From the NCBI RefSeq assembly GCF_001039355.2, contig NW_019775415.1, forward strand, positions 1-64,000: a stretch of DNA of 64,000 bases. The letters run 5' to 3'. This document shows positions 15,201 through 27,364 of this stretch, piece after piece. The first letter of the stretch is position 1. Each line of letters starts with the position of its first letter. This stretch comes from Lingula anatina (lineage: Eukaryota > Brachiopoda > Lingulata > Lingulida > Lingulidae). The notes under the pieces are model-generated. The model saw nothing but the letters and a program-made list of their open reading frames with translations, was not told the origin of the DNA and ran no database searches. A program made the translations under genes and the position numbers.

Positions 15201-18200
15201 TGGATGTGTAAGTCATAGCCTCACTTCCTCTGCCTCCTAAGTTTAGCATCCGTAAAGTTCACCCTTTTAAATTAGCTTACTCTGGAACAATTAGGGAGAG
15301 CAGGCTTCAAGTAAACTGATCAAAGCTAGAGCTGATGGTTTAGACCTTTTTCTCTCTGTGGTCTCCAGATAACGTATATGTTATCGGACCTACTTCTAAA
15401 AACGTGATGAATACCAACTCTTTACCTCTATCAGCATTCGGTTTGGTAAGGTAATATGTGCAAGGGTTACGTTACTAGCGTTCTTTACTGCGTTTAGACA
15501 GCGGGAATGGGAACGAAATTGCTTTATTACCAACGCATCCATCAACCCACTTTCCTCCCACTTTTTAGCAGTTGCTGTGCCCGACGTTTGATAACTTTTT
15601 TACTTTTAACCTACTTATGATTTGTTTAGACGCCCGAGTCAGGTGGGCGTTGACCTTCTCTTTGTATTGAGAATTCAAGAATAAGTTCAATCTTACACAA
15701 AACTGTAAGTTATCCAATCAAAGATAATTGGGAAACTAAGGGTGGCTCCTTTTAAGAATATTGTTTGCTTTTGAAGAAAATTTTGCCAATTCGCGCAATA
15801 TCTGAATGGTATTTGTAATATTAAGACTGACATGAAAGTGATTTCGTATGTCATAGTACGATAAACTATTTATTTCAAATAAAAAAGACGGCTACATATG
15901 TTAAATCGACGTACGTGATAAATTGAAAACAACTATCAATAAATGTAAAGCTATCTATAGAATAACCCTAAACAATCTCTTATCTTCCATCTATTTTAAA
16001 ACATATCAATTGTTCATAACTATCAGATAGCGATAAACCAAAAATACTACACCAAAATCAGGCGATCGCCCCGACTCTGTTACATCGTTTACAACGTTTT
16101 GGATACGTTAACTCCAAACAAAAGTCAGTACCAATACTTTTTTGTTTTAACTCTGCCTGAGATATTCAACAAACAGGGTATTTACACACTTACGTTCTCT
16201 CTCTCGTCCAGACATTTGGCTGGCAAATATGTACACGTCCGCGTTCAACAACATCAACACCAATGTCCAGGTGTGGCTTATAAACGAGCCATAATAAATA
16301 CACCGAAGATATAAACTAGCCCAAACTACGTCAAGCTATCTCGCAAAATTCCGAATTATGCTTTCACCCAGGTTTATTATTAACCATGCACTCTGGCAGA
16401 GCTGGGGCTCCTATGGACCGTTCGTGTTTACCTATCAGTACGCAAAGGTATACTCATGAAATTGAAAGTCCAAGGGAACCGCAGTAATTGGATTGACCAT
16501 CCTACAGATCTTTTTTCGACGCACAAACGCGACTAGAATTTCGCACCTATTTTTTGGAAAGAGATAGGTTAAACACTGGATCTTGCTAAGAGGATAGCGG
16601 AATAAGGATGGACAATTTCAATTTGCTTCGATTATCAAATACTAAATAGGAAAGGAAGACGATTTTGCTGTAATATGGAGCAGACTGTGAAGGAATAATT
16701 GCTTTGTGCTTTTATGGGAGGAGGAGGGTTGGGGGGGAAGTCCCCTGTCTAGCATCCCAGCTTATTTTCACTTTTTATTTATTTATTTTATTTTAAATCG
16801 AGAGCAGTAACTAATAGTTAAAGTCAGCATTGTACATCAGATGACACAACCGTAGCGTGATGCATCACATACTGGTGACTATAGGTGCTAGGTTAACCCC
16901 AAGGCACGACACCGGCATTACTCAGCCCTATACAAGGTTACCCAATAACAACCAGTCACGAGGGAGGGAGGAGCTCACTTAATTTAACAAAGATCAGGGG
17001 CCAGAGGCCAAGACATGGGAGATGCTCTCTGACATGACGTAAGAGGAAAATTACGTGTACTAATGTGTTAGCATGTATAAGGAATTTCTTTTCAGTTTTT
17101 AATTAATATGCGGGGCTTTGCGCAAAATTGCAATTAATCGAATTTTCAGCGGCTTTGACAAGTTGTTAAGTTTTGCAGTGCTTGTGCTTGTTCGCCATCA
17201 CTACAAGTTGTATTACAAAATCAAAATTAATACCCTGCAAATATGCGTTTTTAAGACCACAGTTCCTTTTATTTGGTCCTAGGATCTTATTAGTTATCTC
17301 TTCCTTTATATTGTAAGATACACATAATGCAACGTGCTTTGTCTAATTCAAAACATCGGGATTGGTAAAGATAAAATATGACCCTGAGTTTGTAAAATAG
17401 AGCAAAAAGACTTCCCGTTTTTTATGAGCATTGGTGGGATACAACGACCAGATGGGCTTTTAATTAAATCAACCTCTTTTTTTACATTGATTTACGCCAC
17501 TATTTTCATAGGCTTCGGTACTGTCAGGCAGCATCGACCAATACCAGATTGCAGTTGGAAAGCTGGTAAATACATCGCCCAACGAATCGATCTGATGCCA
17601 CCAACAGAGAAAACGATCGTAAAATTTCAACTTGATTTGGGGCATGGTATTTTCGATTCGAGACCTGTTTACAACTTGATGTAACACAATTTTTCTTATT
17701 TGCCACAACTTTTGCCCTTTTAGATGGAGGCTGTTTCGTCCTAAAACGTCCCTTATAATAAATCCAGGAAATGTTGTTATGGATACTCCGAATCAAAACA
17801 TGCCGAGAGTGAAAAGTTGGCAAGTAAGGGCAGTCAGCATATGTCAGGGCATGTGTTCTTGGCTTGCTCTCACTCAAGTTTGACAGAACGGTATTTAATA
17901 ATCTTCCTAGCCTCTCCATGCATAAGAATATGGCTGTCGTAGAATTTCGAAAACATTTGCTAAAATATATTTGAATTCAATAGCAAACAAGGAATGTCCA
18001 TCCACCTCCCAACCCTTCCTACGCCAATGTATTGGCTGTATTGATATCGTTCTAGCAGTCCCATGAGTTCAACTTAACCCCTCCGCTGGCTATAAAAACG
18101 TTATTTTAAAGATTTCTCAGAATATAGTGATTCATTCATGCAGTATTCATACCTTTTCCCTTGTTCGGTTGTGATTCCAGGATTTTGACTGAATGATAAA

Positions 18201-19534
18201 TATTGGAGTGACTGCCTTTCACATCTCTTTCCCCTACTTCCTGAATTTTCACGGGCCCACGGTTATTTCAAACACTGTGCAAATTAAATACATACAAATA
18301 ATCTTTCTCCTAGAAAAGCATCAGTGCTATTTTGGAACCTATCCGTTCGTAATAACTGGAAATTATTTTTCCCAGAATACCTGTACCTTCGCAGAGCTGG
18401 GTTTCCAGCTGGGGACCCAGAAATTCGTCAAAAAGGTGACAGGATAACGGTCTGTTTACCCAAAATTAATCTAGGTCTGGCATTTTACTAGACTTGGTAA
18501 TGTTCTGTCTTATTATTTTTTTATCTGTTTCCCCATTTAAAAGCAGAGATCCGAACTTGCGCCACTAATGGGTAAACTTATTTAGAGAGACCTTTTGGAT
18601 TTTGGCTGCATACCCAGGATGCTGATAGGACAAGTTCCTGAACTCGTCCTATATCTAGAATTTTTCTAATAATTATCGGCATTTATCTATCTTATCTATC
18701 CAATAAATATTCAACGATCAAAGACTTTCCCACTTCTGGGAAAATACATTTCAGATTACATAATTTTCTCTAGTGCTACAGCAAATCACAGCCCATATAA
18801 ATCTACCGCCAGAAAACATACTTTGACGCATCAAGATTGCAGCTACGATAATACCAACAGCATACTAATATAAGGCCCAAGATCAAAGGCTGGCCCAGTT
18901 CTTGGAAACATATTTCCTGGACCTATTGATTGTTAGGAGGCCGGCCTGTGCAATATGTCCGACAGATGGTGATTATCGAGAGTACCTATATCCACCACAG
19001 CTGTGTGTATTTTCAACCCTACACCTGACAGCGGCGGAGAAATTATGCCCGCCATAACTATGCTTTATATAAATAAAACTCCCTCCGCTGACTTTCCCTA
19101 AGGAACTGCCTGTACAGAGACGCTCGTTAAAACCAAGCAAACGCCGCGTTCACCCCCGACTAATTGCTGTCATAGCGCTGGCATCTCTATAAGTTGCGGT
19201 CAAAGGGGTACGATCTAGCACAGTCCACTGACAGCGTCGAGTGCACTTCGTGAAAGCAAATGACCATGTACATGCAACCATTAAAACACCGAGCATGACA
19301 ATCATATCTTAATTTCTACTCACATTAATATCAGAACAATTATTCAGACAATTCAGGAAGATATACTATATGCCAGTTACGAAGAAGCTAAAAATAGCAA
19401 ACTGCAATGTGATATACAGAGTCGATCCACGTTAATAACATGAAACGCCAGAGGGAATTATAAAAAACATCAGAATACTAACCGTCCAGCATTGCTTTGT
19501 TGTCTATGTCTTCTATCTCTCCAGAAGATGACGC
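12287..19534 (-). CDS. Unrecognised small protein with predicted beta-sandwich domain
   Basis: Two exons join in frame, 19534-19483 and 12795-12287, across a 6.7-kb intron with a CAG acceptor (TTTCAG). From the ATG within the first exon the product is about 172 residues (MLDEKKVVVGRKAEFLPEAG...). The frame also stays open to the 5' end of that exon (ASSSGEIEDIDNKAMLD), so the true start could be further upstream. The body has the look of a single beta-sandwich: alternating hydrophobic strands, a tryptophan (ILSWEYFRR), a VWRRV strand, then a RIQVKPGDILGIFHS turn. This W / VWR / V-x-x-GD-x-xG pattern resembles an uncharacterised domain of invertebrate extracellular proteins, but I cannot name a family. 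No signal peptide or membrane segment is visible. Two cysteines (FPCEG, NMTCEK) are present in the domain. Function unknown. Confidence 0.6.
12796..19482. other. Long intron of the beta-sandwich gene
   Basis: Mostly AT-rich sequence with no convincing exon. It contains a direct tandem duplication at 14971-15072 and runs of short non-conserved open frames. A 131-codon minus-strand frame at 17524-17919 has no recognisable domain. Confidence 0.5.
14971..15072. repeat. Two-copy tandem repeat, 52-base period
   Basis: The units start at 14971 and 15023. Both run CGTTGGGG, a G-rich stretch, TAATTTGTTCCCGTGAA, ACAATTTC and GTGGGCG. The first copy has an expanded G-run. Confidence 0.85.
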
Positions 19535-22146
19535 CTGTAGAAAATAAACAACTGTTAGAGTAATAAAATCCTGACCTCGCGAAATCTACTCCGACACAGA
19601 CGGAGTTTTAATCCATGTTAGCAGCATAGGACGAAAACCTCGATGCAAATAAACAGGAATATAAATGTGTCTGTAATTTCCAATTCTGCTCTGTGCAGGA
19701 TAGATACTTTTCAGAAAAAAATCGATACGTTTAGTTTCACCGTGTATATTATAATGCTGTGACTCACTTTCTACTCACCATCCACTACGCTGGGGCGGCA
19801 GTGGAGACGGTGAACTGAGGGGCGCGTTCCTACTTTGCAGACGACTGATTTTTTCACCTTCGCGATGTTCACACTGCGGCTGCGCGCCATCACCTGCCCG
19901 ATGGGGCTACGGTAATAATTCTGCCTTTTCAGCCTTTTTTCTCGACCTCAGGAATGATACACTTAAGCTGTGCTGTTCGACATCATTGATGACTCATATT
20001 TTAAATGTATGGTAATGTAAATCAGAGTCATAACGTATTACATTGCATAAGATCTCCCACAGGGCATGCACGACTCCTAAATCATATACATGTCTTTGTG
20101 CATGTAGCATATTGCCAAAATGCCAAGTCTCTTAGTGCATTTTTGCTTTCCAGCCAAACAAAATGATGGACAAAATAACATATAACGCCAATAAAAGGGG
20201 AAAAACGTTGGTACACAATTTTAGAGGCATTACATCTTGAGTCATCCGTGCATGTATCGCTTTAGAGAATGTCTGATAACATCTGATAATATATTTTAAC
20301 ACTTGATGTATGCGTTCCCTAAGCTCGCTTTTTATTCATCAGATTCGAAAGAAGTTAGACATATACTGAATAAAATTTTGTAGGCCTAGATATTTATAAT
20401 TTTTTAATATCACTCATCGGGTTTAATGTTCCCTTGAGTTTTCAACGCAGTCCTATATTATAGTCCTGTGTGTTTTGCAATTAGGCATTTTACTCGGAAA
20501 TGGCATCTGTAACGTTCAGCGCAATAAAAACCAACAAGAGTCCAATACACGTGGATAAATAATTAAAATCTGTTACTGTACACCGCCTACTGTTGTTAAA
20601 AGAATATCTATGTCATGCCATTAGCGTTTATCAGAGGAATTACCTTACAGATAATTACCATTTTAATGGTTTACTATGACGTGCCTAAAATACGCAACTT
20701 TCGGTAAAATTAAACATAAGAGTTATCGTGCTTTATATATTCTAGTAGCTGAGTCTCACAAAGTCCTATCCTAGACGCCTGAACATATCTTCACTGTCAC
20801 AATCACATATTTCAGGACCTACAGTCAATTTGTCAGTTTTCATTCAATCCACGTGGACTCGTCTTTTTCACTTGATACTCAAATGTTTGTTTGTTTGTTT
20901 TTTTTTTTTTTTTTTTTTTTTCTTTTTCATTTTACGTGAAAAAATTTAAGCAGGTATTAGAGCAAAACAACCGTATGTGTAAATATCTAGATGCAGCTTA
21001 TTCAAGATCTCTCTAGATCTGCTGCCTACTTAAAAGAATCAATGTTTATATTTAAATTATTCAACCTATTATTCCGTACAATAACCTTCATCTCTCCAGT
21101 GTAAATGGAAATGTGCATGCCTTTGTGTTTGTTTACGATATCAAATCGTCGATGAACGAACCCTTTATATTGTTGGTACGACGCTGCGGGCGTAAAATGC
21201 TCGTTAAATTTGTAACATGAATTCCCAGTGGGATTCCACGATAATAATTTTTCAGTGCACGCATATTTGTTTGTCACATAAGACATCCCTATTAAACAAA
21301 TCATTGTTTCGTCCATTTGGTATACCATCAAAATTGTTATCTGACATACGGCGGGGTGTACGTTTACCCTCACTTCGAATGACAGACTTCACATATAATC
21401 GTTCCAAGTTTGATTAATTATGACCGACATGGCCCTAAAAGTTGTAAAGTAATAAAGCATATAATTTAAGATTTAATTTTTTTCTACACGGCATGGTATA
21501 TCATTGACTTGTTTTTATGAAGAATTACAAATATCTGATAATAGATGACAAATAATAGTCTTTATTATCTACTTCTGATATCTTAACTTGTGCTCAGTTA
21601 TTAAAACGTCGAACCTCTCTCTCTCTTTATTTTAATTATTTATTGAAGGCTCAATTTTTTTTAGGGATATTAAATGTATACATGACTGGGAAACAACTCA
21701 TCATACAATAACAATACTTGACTATTATATAAAGTTTAAAGAACTTTTATATACGTAATGACTACAAGTTGGAATACTGTAGTTCTGAAAACGTGCACCT
21801 GTTTAATATATGATTCATGTGTTACATGTGTGCTATCCATGGCAAGGTTTTAGGGAATACGTATAACACGTCTACTGTCACATCCTTTGGAATACTTAGA
21901 AAGTTTTCAAATACAAACCTACTTTATCCACGCAGTCTTCGCTACTGTAGAAACACATATTTCTACCGATACTGTCCTTTTGGACCTTGTCAATAATCAT
22001 TACGTTTTTAATCATAAAATAACCATTACGTTTTTAAATATAAAAACAAGATGTTCCTATATTTTACTGAGAAGGTGCATAATATTGTTTTGCAATAATT
22101 TCTTTAGGAATTTCTTATCCTTTTTGTTAACAAGTACTAATATTCA

Positions 22147-22187
<41 letters not shown>

Positions 22188-23048
22188 GGTTTACACAAAT
22201 ACCAAAATCGCTTAGTTAGCATACATGTAGATGTTAGCGTAAAAAGGAAAACAGTGAAAAGAATTTATCCAAATAGATAATAATCAGTTAAAGGATAATG
22301 ACAGAGATCGTTGGTGGGAATCACGAAAATGCAGCAGACAGATACATGTACATCTACAACCTACATTTGATATTTGCGGCTAACTGTACTACATGGTGGC
22401 GAATAAACTTGAGATAAAATTAATGCTGTTTTTATCCAAAGAGATTAGACCTTCCATGTCTTGAGAAAAAATTGGCATGGTTTCAGGAGAAATATGTTTC
22501 TGTGCTTTGGTTCTCTAAAAAGGATCTGATGACTAAGAGCGCCTCCAGATGCGATGCTAACATAACACATTACGTAAACAGATACTGTGTCAGAAATTAA
22601 TCAAAAATTTCTGAAAATACTGTTCTGTCTCTCATACATGAATGGAAGAAATACAAAAGCAACACCTGGAAGGATTTTACCTAGAACGGAATTTTACCGC
22701 CTTAGCTGTTATTAACGGACATCAGGTACTAAAAAAAACGTGTCACCTTTTTTGTCGGTTGGCAAGGGTCACATAACATATAAAGTTATGTAATACACCT
22801 ACATCTAAATTACCCTTTCCCTACATTTATATGCTTGGTCGACCCGCTTTACTCTTTGGCTAAAGATTGTTATGGAAACTTGAGGCAATGATTCAACTTC
22901 TACACTGTACTATGGTGAGGTTAATTAAGTATACGTAAAAAACGAGGAAGCAAAATCCATACACGTACATGTACAGGAATGTCCAAACCCAAGCTCAGCA
23001 GTTAAAAACTGACCATTTTAGGGCAAACATTCAGTTTTTCAAATGCTT
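19535..23048. other. Intergenic region upstream of the beta-sandwich gene
   Basis: It includes a GC-richer patch (about 19780-19900) that is probably the promoter or a 5' UTR exon of the minus-strand gene, with a good GTGAGT donor at 19778. The rest is AT-rich, with a T-run near 20898-20921 and a long A-run at 22149-22186. No gene recognised. Confidence 0.45.
22149..22186. repeat. Poly-A run
   Basis: About 38 consecutive A, next to ATTCACA on the left and CGGTTTACAC on the right. There is no adjacent retroelement sequence that I recognise. Confidence 0.9.
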
Positions 23049-26000
23049 TCAGTTTATGCCAAGCTGCTTTTCTGTTAATTCGATAACGTCCATTAGTGCA
23101 TGTGAACTATTGCGCATAGCACTTTGCAGTTTTGTTAATTGAATTTGCATCGTCGACATTTCTCTCTGAACGGCTAGAAGCCGGTTGTATATCTGTAGAG
23201 GGGAAATTGGCGCTTCGTTGTCGTGGTCCTCTGCTGGCACAGCGCACTCTATAGGTGTTGCTTCACACTTGGCAATGGTGTCCTCCACCATGATAACTGG
23301 CATTTCAGCTTGCTTGGACGATGCTCCATCTTTAGTTTTTTCTTCTGAATGAATCGACGTGCTGACGCCGTTAACAGGAATAGCGATTTCAACTTCAGAA
23401 TATTTAATATCCTCATTGTCGCTTCTAACTGGTTTGACTTCATTTTCAGGCTCTGTAGCTTTTGGTTCTAAAGTATTCTCAGTGATCGCTTCAGATGGGG
23501 CAATACTGGCTGGCTCAGTCGTACCGGTTTGAATTTCCGCGGGCTCGTCTGTAAGGGTAGCTTCCTGTTCTACCTTCTCTTCTACAGGAACCTGAGGAAC
23601 TGCTACGTCATCTGTGGTATCTGCTGCTACCTTCTTGTCTTCTTCCGATATCGTCACCGGGGCACTCTTTCCATCTATAGTTTCGGAAGACTCGGTAATA
23701 ATACTTTCTTTCCCTTCAGCGCTATCATCTTCAACTGAACTGGGTAAGTGTTCTCCGTCTGTTGCAATCTGCCCTTCTGGTTTACTTTGCTTCGCCTCTT
23801 GCTCACCATTAGATGTGATCTCCATATTTGTTTCTAAAATCGCGGCTTCGGAATGCTCATTGAGGTCTACTAACCGGTTTCTTATTATTTCAGAGGTTGC
23901 TGGGATTTCTTTTGTTGTCGGTCCTGGACTTGCTGGCGTAGAATCGGAATCGACCGCTTCTTGTCTTACTAGCTGAGGGGCCTGAATTTCGGTAGTCTGT
24001 TTCTGTGGTGTAACCACGGAATCAGAGTGCTCGTTTTGTTTAACTTCACCTGGCGTAGGGTCCACCTGCTGCGCCACCTCTGTTGAATCAATATTCATCT
24101 TAGTATGTTCATCATCTGGTACATTGCGTTCTTCTTGGTTTTTCTCAACAGCTGGAGTCGAAGCCGGCTCATCTGTTGCAACGAATGCATCCGCTGGCGC
24201 AGCACCAGCGACACTCGTCTCCACTTCATTTAACGCTTCCATTTCGTTTGGTAGCTGGATTTCTGCCTCTGTTACCAGGTTGGCGTTTTCCATTTTGTTT
24301 GGTTGTTCATACTCAGACCCCAATTCGAGATTAGTGTTTTCTGTAGAACTTGATTTCGGAGTTCCTTCATCCTGGTCCTCGACCTTTTGTCCTAGTGCCG
24401 CTGCCATTGTTGCTGCTTGAACTGTCAAATCTTCTAATTGTTTCAAAGACCGTATTAATTCTTCTTCTGCGACCTTGGATCTGTTTTCACTACTGTTTCC
24501 CGAATCATCCGTCTGCACATTTATTTTATCATCGGCACTTGTTTCAGTCGCATCAGTGAAATTGCCAGGCTGTTTTGCTGGCTCTCCTACTTTGGTTTCA
24601 TCTTCCGTAGTTTCGTCTTTTGTCTGTCCGCTGTCCTGCTCATCGTTCGTTAGCTTTTCTTCTGTAACTACTTTCTCTGCCTCTGTATCTGTTGTGCGAC
24701 TTACTTCTGTAACTTCAGTCACTTGTTGCTTATCAGATGATTGAGAAACGGTCTCTTCGGATTCAGTGTCCAATGGGACCTCTTTAAAATCGTTGTCTTT
24801 TTGTTCCTCTTTAATGTCATTTTGAGTCTCTAAATGAATGTTTTCATCTGCAGTTGAAACAGGTGCTGCAGAACCGATGTTTTCTTGTTTTTCAATGGGG
24901 ATGGGGATTTGTTCTGTCTCTTTCTCGGATACATTTTCAGGTACTATTTCTACATCTCTTTTATCACTTTCACTATTTGTCGATTCAACAGCTGGAATGT
25001 TTGTTTCACAGGTGTTGTTATTTATTGCAGAGGACACGCCAGATTGTTCTGTTTCGGAATAATCAGGAATTCTGTCCGAATCTTCTATGATCTCTAGCTT
25101 TTCCAACTCCTCTTCACGATCAGAAGGCACACTTTCCGAAGATAAAGAAATCCCTTCGGCTTGCATTTCTAACTTGTCTTGCTCTTCGGTTGTTAAAACC
25201 TCTTTCAAAACTTCTTTTTCTTCTGCAGCTGGTTTTTCTTTCGGCGGCGCTTTCTGGGGAGCCAGTGCGTTAAGACTATTAGCGGGGGTTATCCGCGGAG
25301 AACCTCCTGCAGCTTTAGTACTAGCACATGTACCCATATTTTTATGGATCGCTTCGGTAGAACCTAATTTTTTTGCTGCCTGGTGATTTATACCCTCAAT
25401 AGACCCTGCTCTTTTCCCCGAGTGAAGTGCCTCGATGGACCCCGCCTTTCGCACGGTAGCTTTTTTGGTTGGAGATTCCCCACTAGGGGTCGTAGCTGGG
25501 GTTCGTCGTCCGCCAAGAGGCGCTTTCTTTTCCGTTGGGGTGGAAGCCGGTGTTTTTCTCGCCGAAGGGGGTTTGTCCGCGCTGGGGGTCTTTTTGCCAC
25601 TCCCCGGTATTCCTTTATCACCACTTGGGGTGGTAGCGGGTGTCCGCCGTCCAGGCCCTGAGGTTGGAGGGTGTTTATCGCTACTAGGAGTTTTCTTGCC
25701 AGAAGTTGAAACCTTCTCACTGCTGGACGTGAGGGGAAGTTTCTTTGATGTTTTACCACCCGTTACCCTGCCACTCTCTGGCGCTATCTCTAGAAAGCAA
25801 ATAAAAAATACACACTCATAATTATCTTTATCATATAATTACCATCCAACTTATTAAACTTTCTGACATTTAATTCGCTGTCTCTGTGCTTATGTATGAG
25901 TGTACGAAACCTCAAACTCCACAGAGGGTAATCGACCCCACAGCCCGTGTGATCAATGATATTAGGGGCCCTACCAAAACCAGAAAAAAAAAACACTGTG

Positions 26001-27364
26001 GGGAGTTAGGGCGGTTACATACGTTTAAGATGGCATACTCACACAAAATGAGATTTAAGCACAACAAGAGAGATAAGCAGACATATTTAAATTTCAATCA
26101 TCCCAGTGTAAGTTTCCACCAAGTGCCTAGTTTGAAAGTTTCAGGTGATAAAACCAAAATTGAGAAAGCCTAAGAGTACCAAATGTACGTTTCAGTAGTG
26201 AAAGTGATAAGTTGCCTTGGCTCGCTGATCTTCACCAACACAAAAAACGTGGTAAAACGTTGACAGTGCGAGCAATACTTTTTCATTTTAACAATTTTTG
26301 GAATGTTTCGGTACAATAGCTTTTCATTATATGAAATGTTTGGCCAGTGATAGTGAAATTAAGGTAAGAAAGAATGAGAAATGGAATCAAATTAAATTAG
26401 CACAACAAGAAATGATTTTTACATGGAGTAAAGGGTTAAGGAAATGAGTTTTAAAGTAAATATTTTTTTCGGTCTACCAAGTAGCACAGAAAGTAGTAAA
26501 TCTAAAACAAAATTATATAAGCCCGTTTCCACTTCAGTTTGCTACTGCAAGAGCACTGAATAAGATCATTTTCGAAATACTGAATTTACGTTATGGAAGC
26601 GAGCTACATCCTATGCAATATATCACCGCCAGGAAATACGTAAACTCTTGTCTACTGAGCTCACCGTCATTCTGTTCAAAGAGACGGAAGGAAATAAAGG
26701 TGATGTCTTCGAAGTATTTTTACAAGCAGAAAAAAAGGCAACCCGCACTCGGAAAGGTTCGTCTTTTAATTCAAAGGGCAAGTTGTTACTATCTAATCAG
26801 CTTCCACAGTGTTAGGAGCAATTTAATAGTCCTGTGGCAAAAAGAGAGGAGATAGCGTAATCTGCGCACACCATGTGCGCTTGCCTAATTTGGGCTTACC
26901 TTATTTGGAAGTGCCTAGAATAACGCATTGCCTCATTCAACAAATTTGCATTTCTGTCATCTATTCTAGAACTCATAAAACCACATGTTCTCTCTCTGCC
27001 CTCTCTTCGTAATTGTACATTGTAGATACAGCATATGCGTCTTATGACAGTCAAATCCATATTCTAATCTTAATCTTGTGCAACATGAGAGACACTTCAC
27101 GACATGTCAAAACTGACATACTTTGACACTCAGTTACTGAGAATACATGTCACAGTGCTGAAACTACATGTTAACATAAACAAAAAATTATGTGTATCAA
27201 ATACCTTTCGTTAATGCATTTTTACGTAAAAAAAATCAAATCTACCCAGGTTGCAAAAGATAATAAGAACAAAAATGTAACAATACTTTCTTCTTTCGTT
27301 TTTTTCATGCTATTTTATAAAAATCACTAACCTGTCGGTCGCTTTGCTTGTGATTTTCCTCCAT
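23049..27364 (-). CDS. Large disordered acidic protein with N-terminal basic repeats
   Basis: Two coding exons are inferred: 27364-27332 (MEENHKQSDRQ) and 25787-23049, giving 923 residues. The long exon is open well upstream of any internal ATG, so it must be entered by splicing. Residues ~12-122 are basic and S/T/P-rich, with near-repeats such as GRRTPATTPSG (twice), KTPASTP and GKKTPSSDK/GKKTPSADK. Residues ~124-158 hold three repeats of the form basic-basic-x-GS-x-E (RKAGSIEAL, KRAGSIEGI, KKLGSTEAI). From ~185 the chain is Glu/Thr/Ser-rich, low complexity and probably disordered. The last ~55 residues (IYNRLLAVQREMSTMQIQL...) form an amphipathic helix likely to be a coiled coil. No signal peptide, membrane segment or named domain was recognised. 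A cytoskeletal or scaffold role is possible but only a guess. Confidence is high that it is coding and low for function. Confidence 0.75.
25788..27331. other. Intron of the disordered-protein gene
   Basis: AT-rich, with no exon recognised. The acceptor side reads CTTTCTAGAG, with two AGs two bases apart. Only the downstream AG keeps the frame from the MEENHKQSDRQ exon. Confidence 0.5.

Noticed and set aside
17524-17919. 131-codon minus-strand frame
   Set aside because: No domain, no splice context and no codon pattern; likely chance in a long intron.
19779-19890. Open segment starting MARSRSVNIAKVKK before a GTGAGT donor
   Set aside because: Its phase does not lead into the beta-sandwich frame at 19534. 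It may be a 5' UTR exon, so it is not called as coding.
23529-25821. Several plus-strand frames rich in Ser, Val and Phe
   Set aside because: They are antisense shadows of the 2.7-kb minus-strand exon of the disordered protein.
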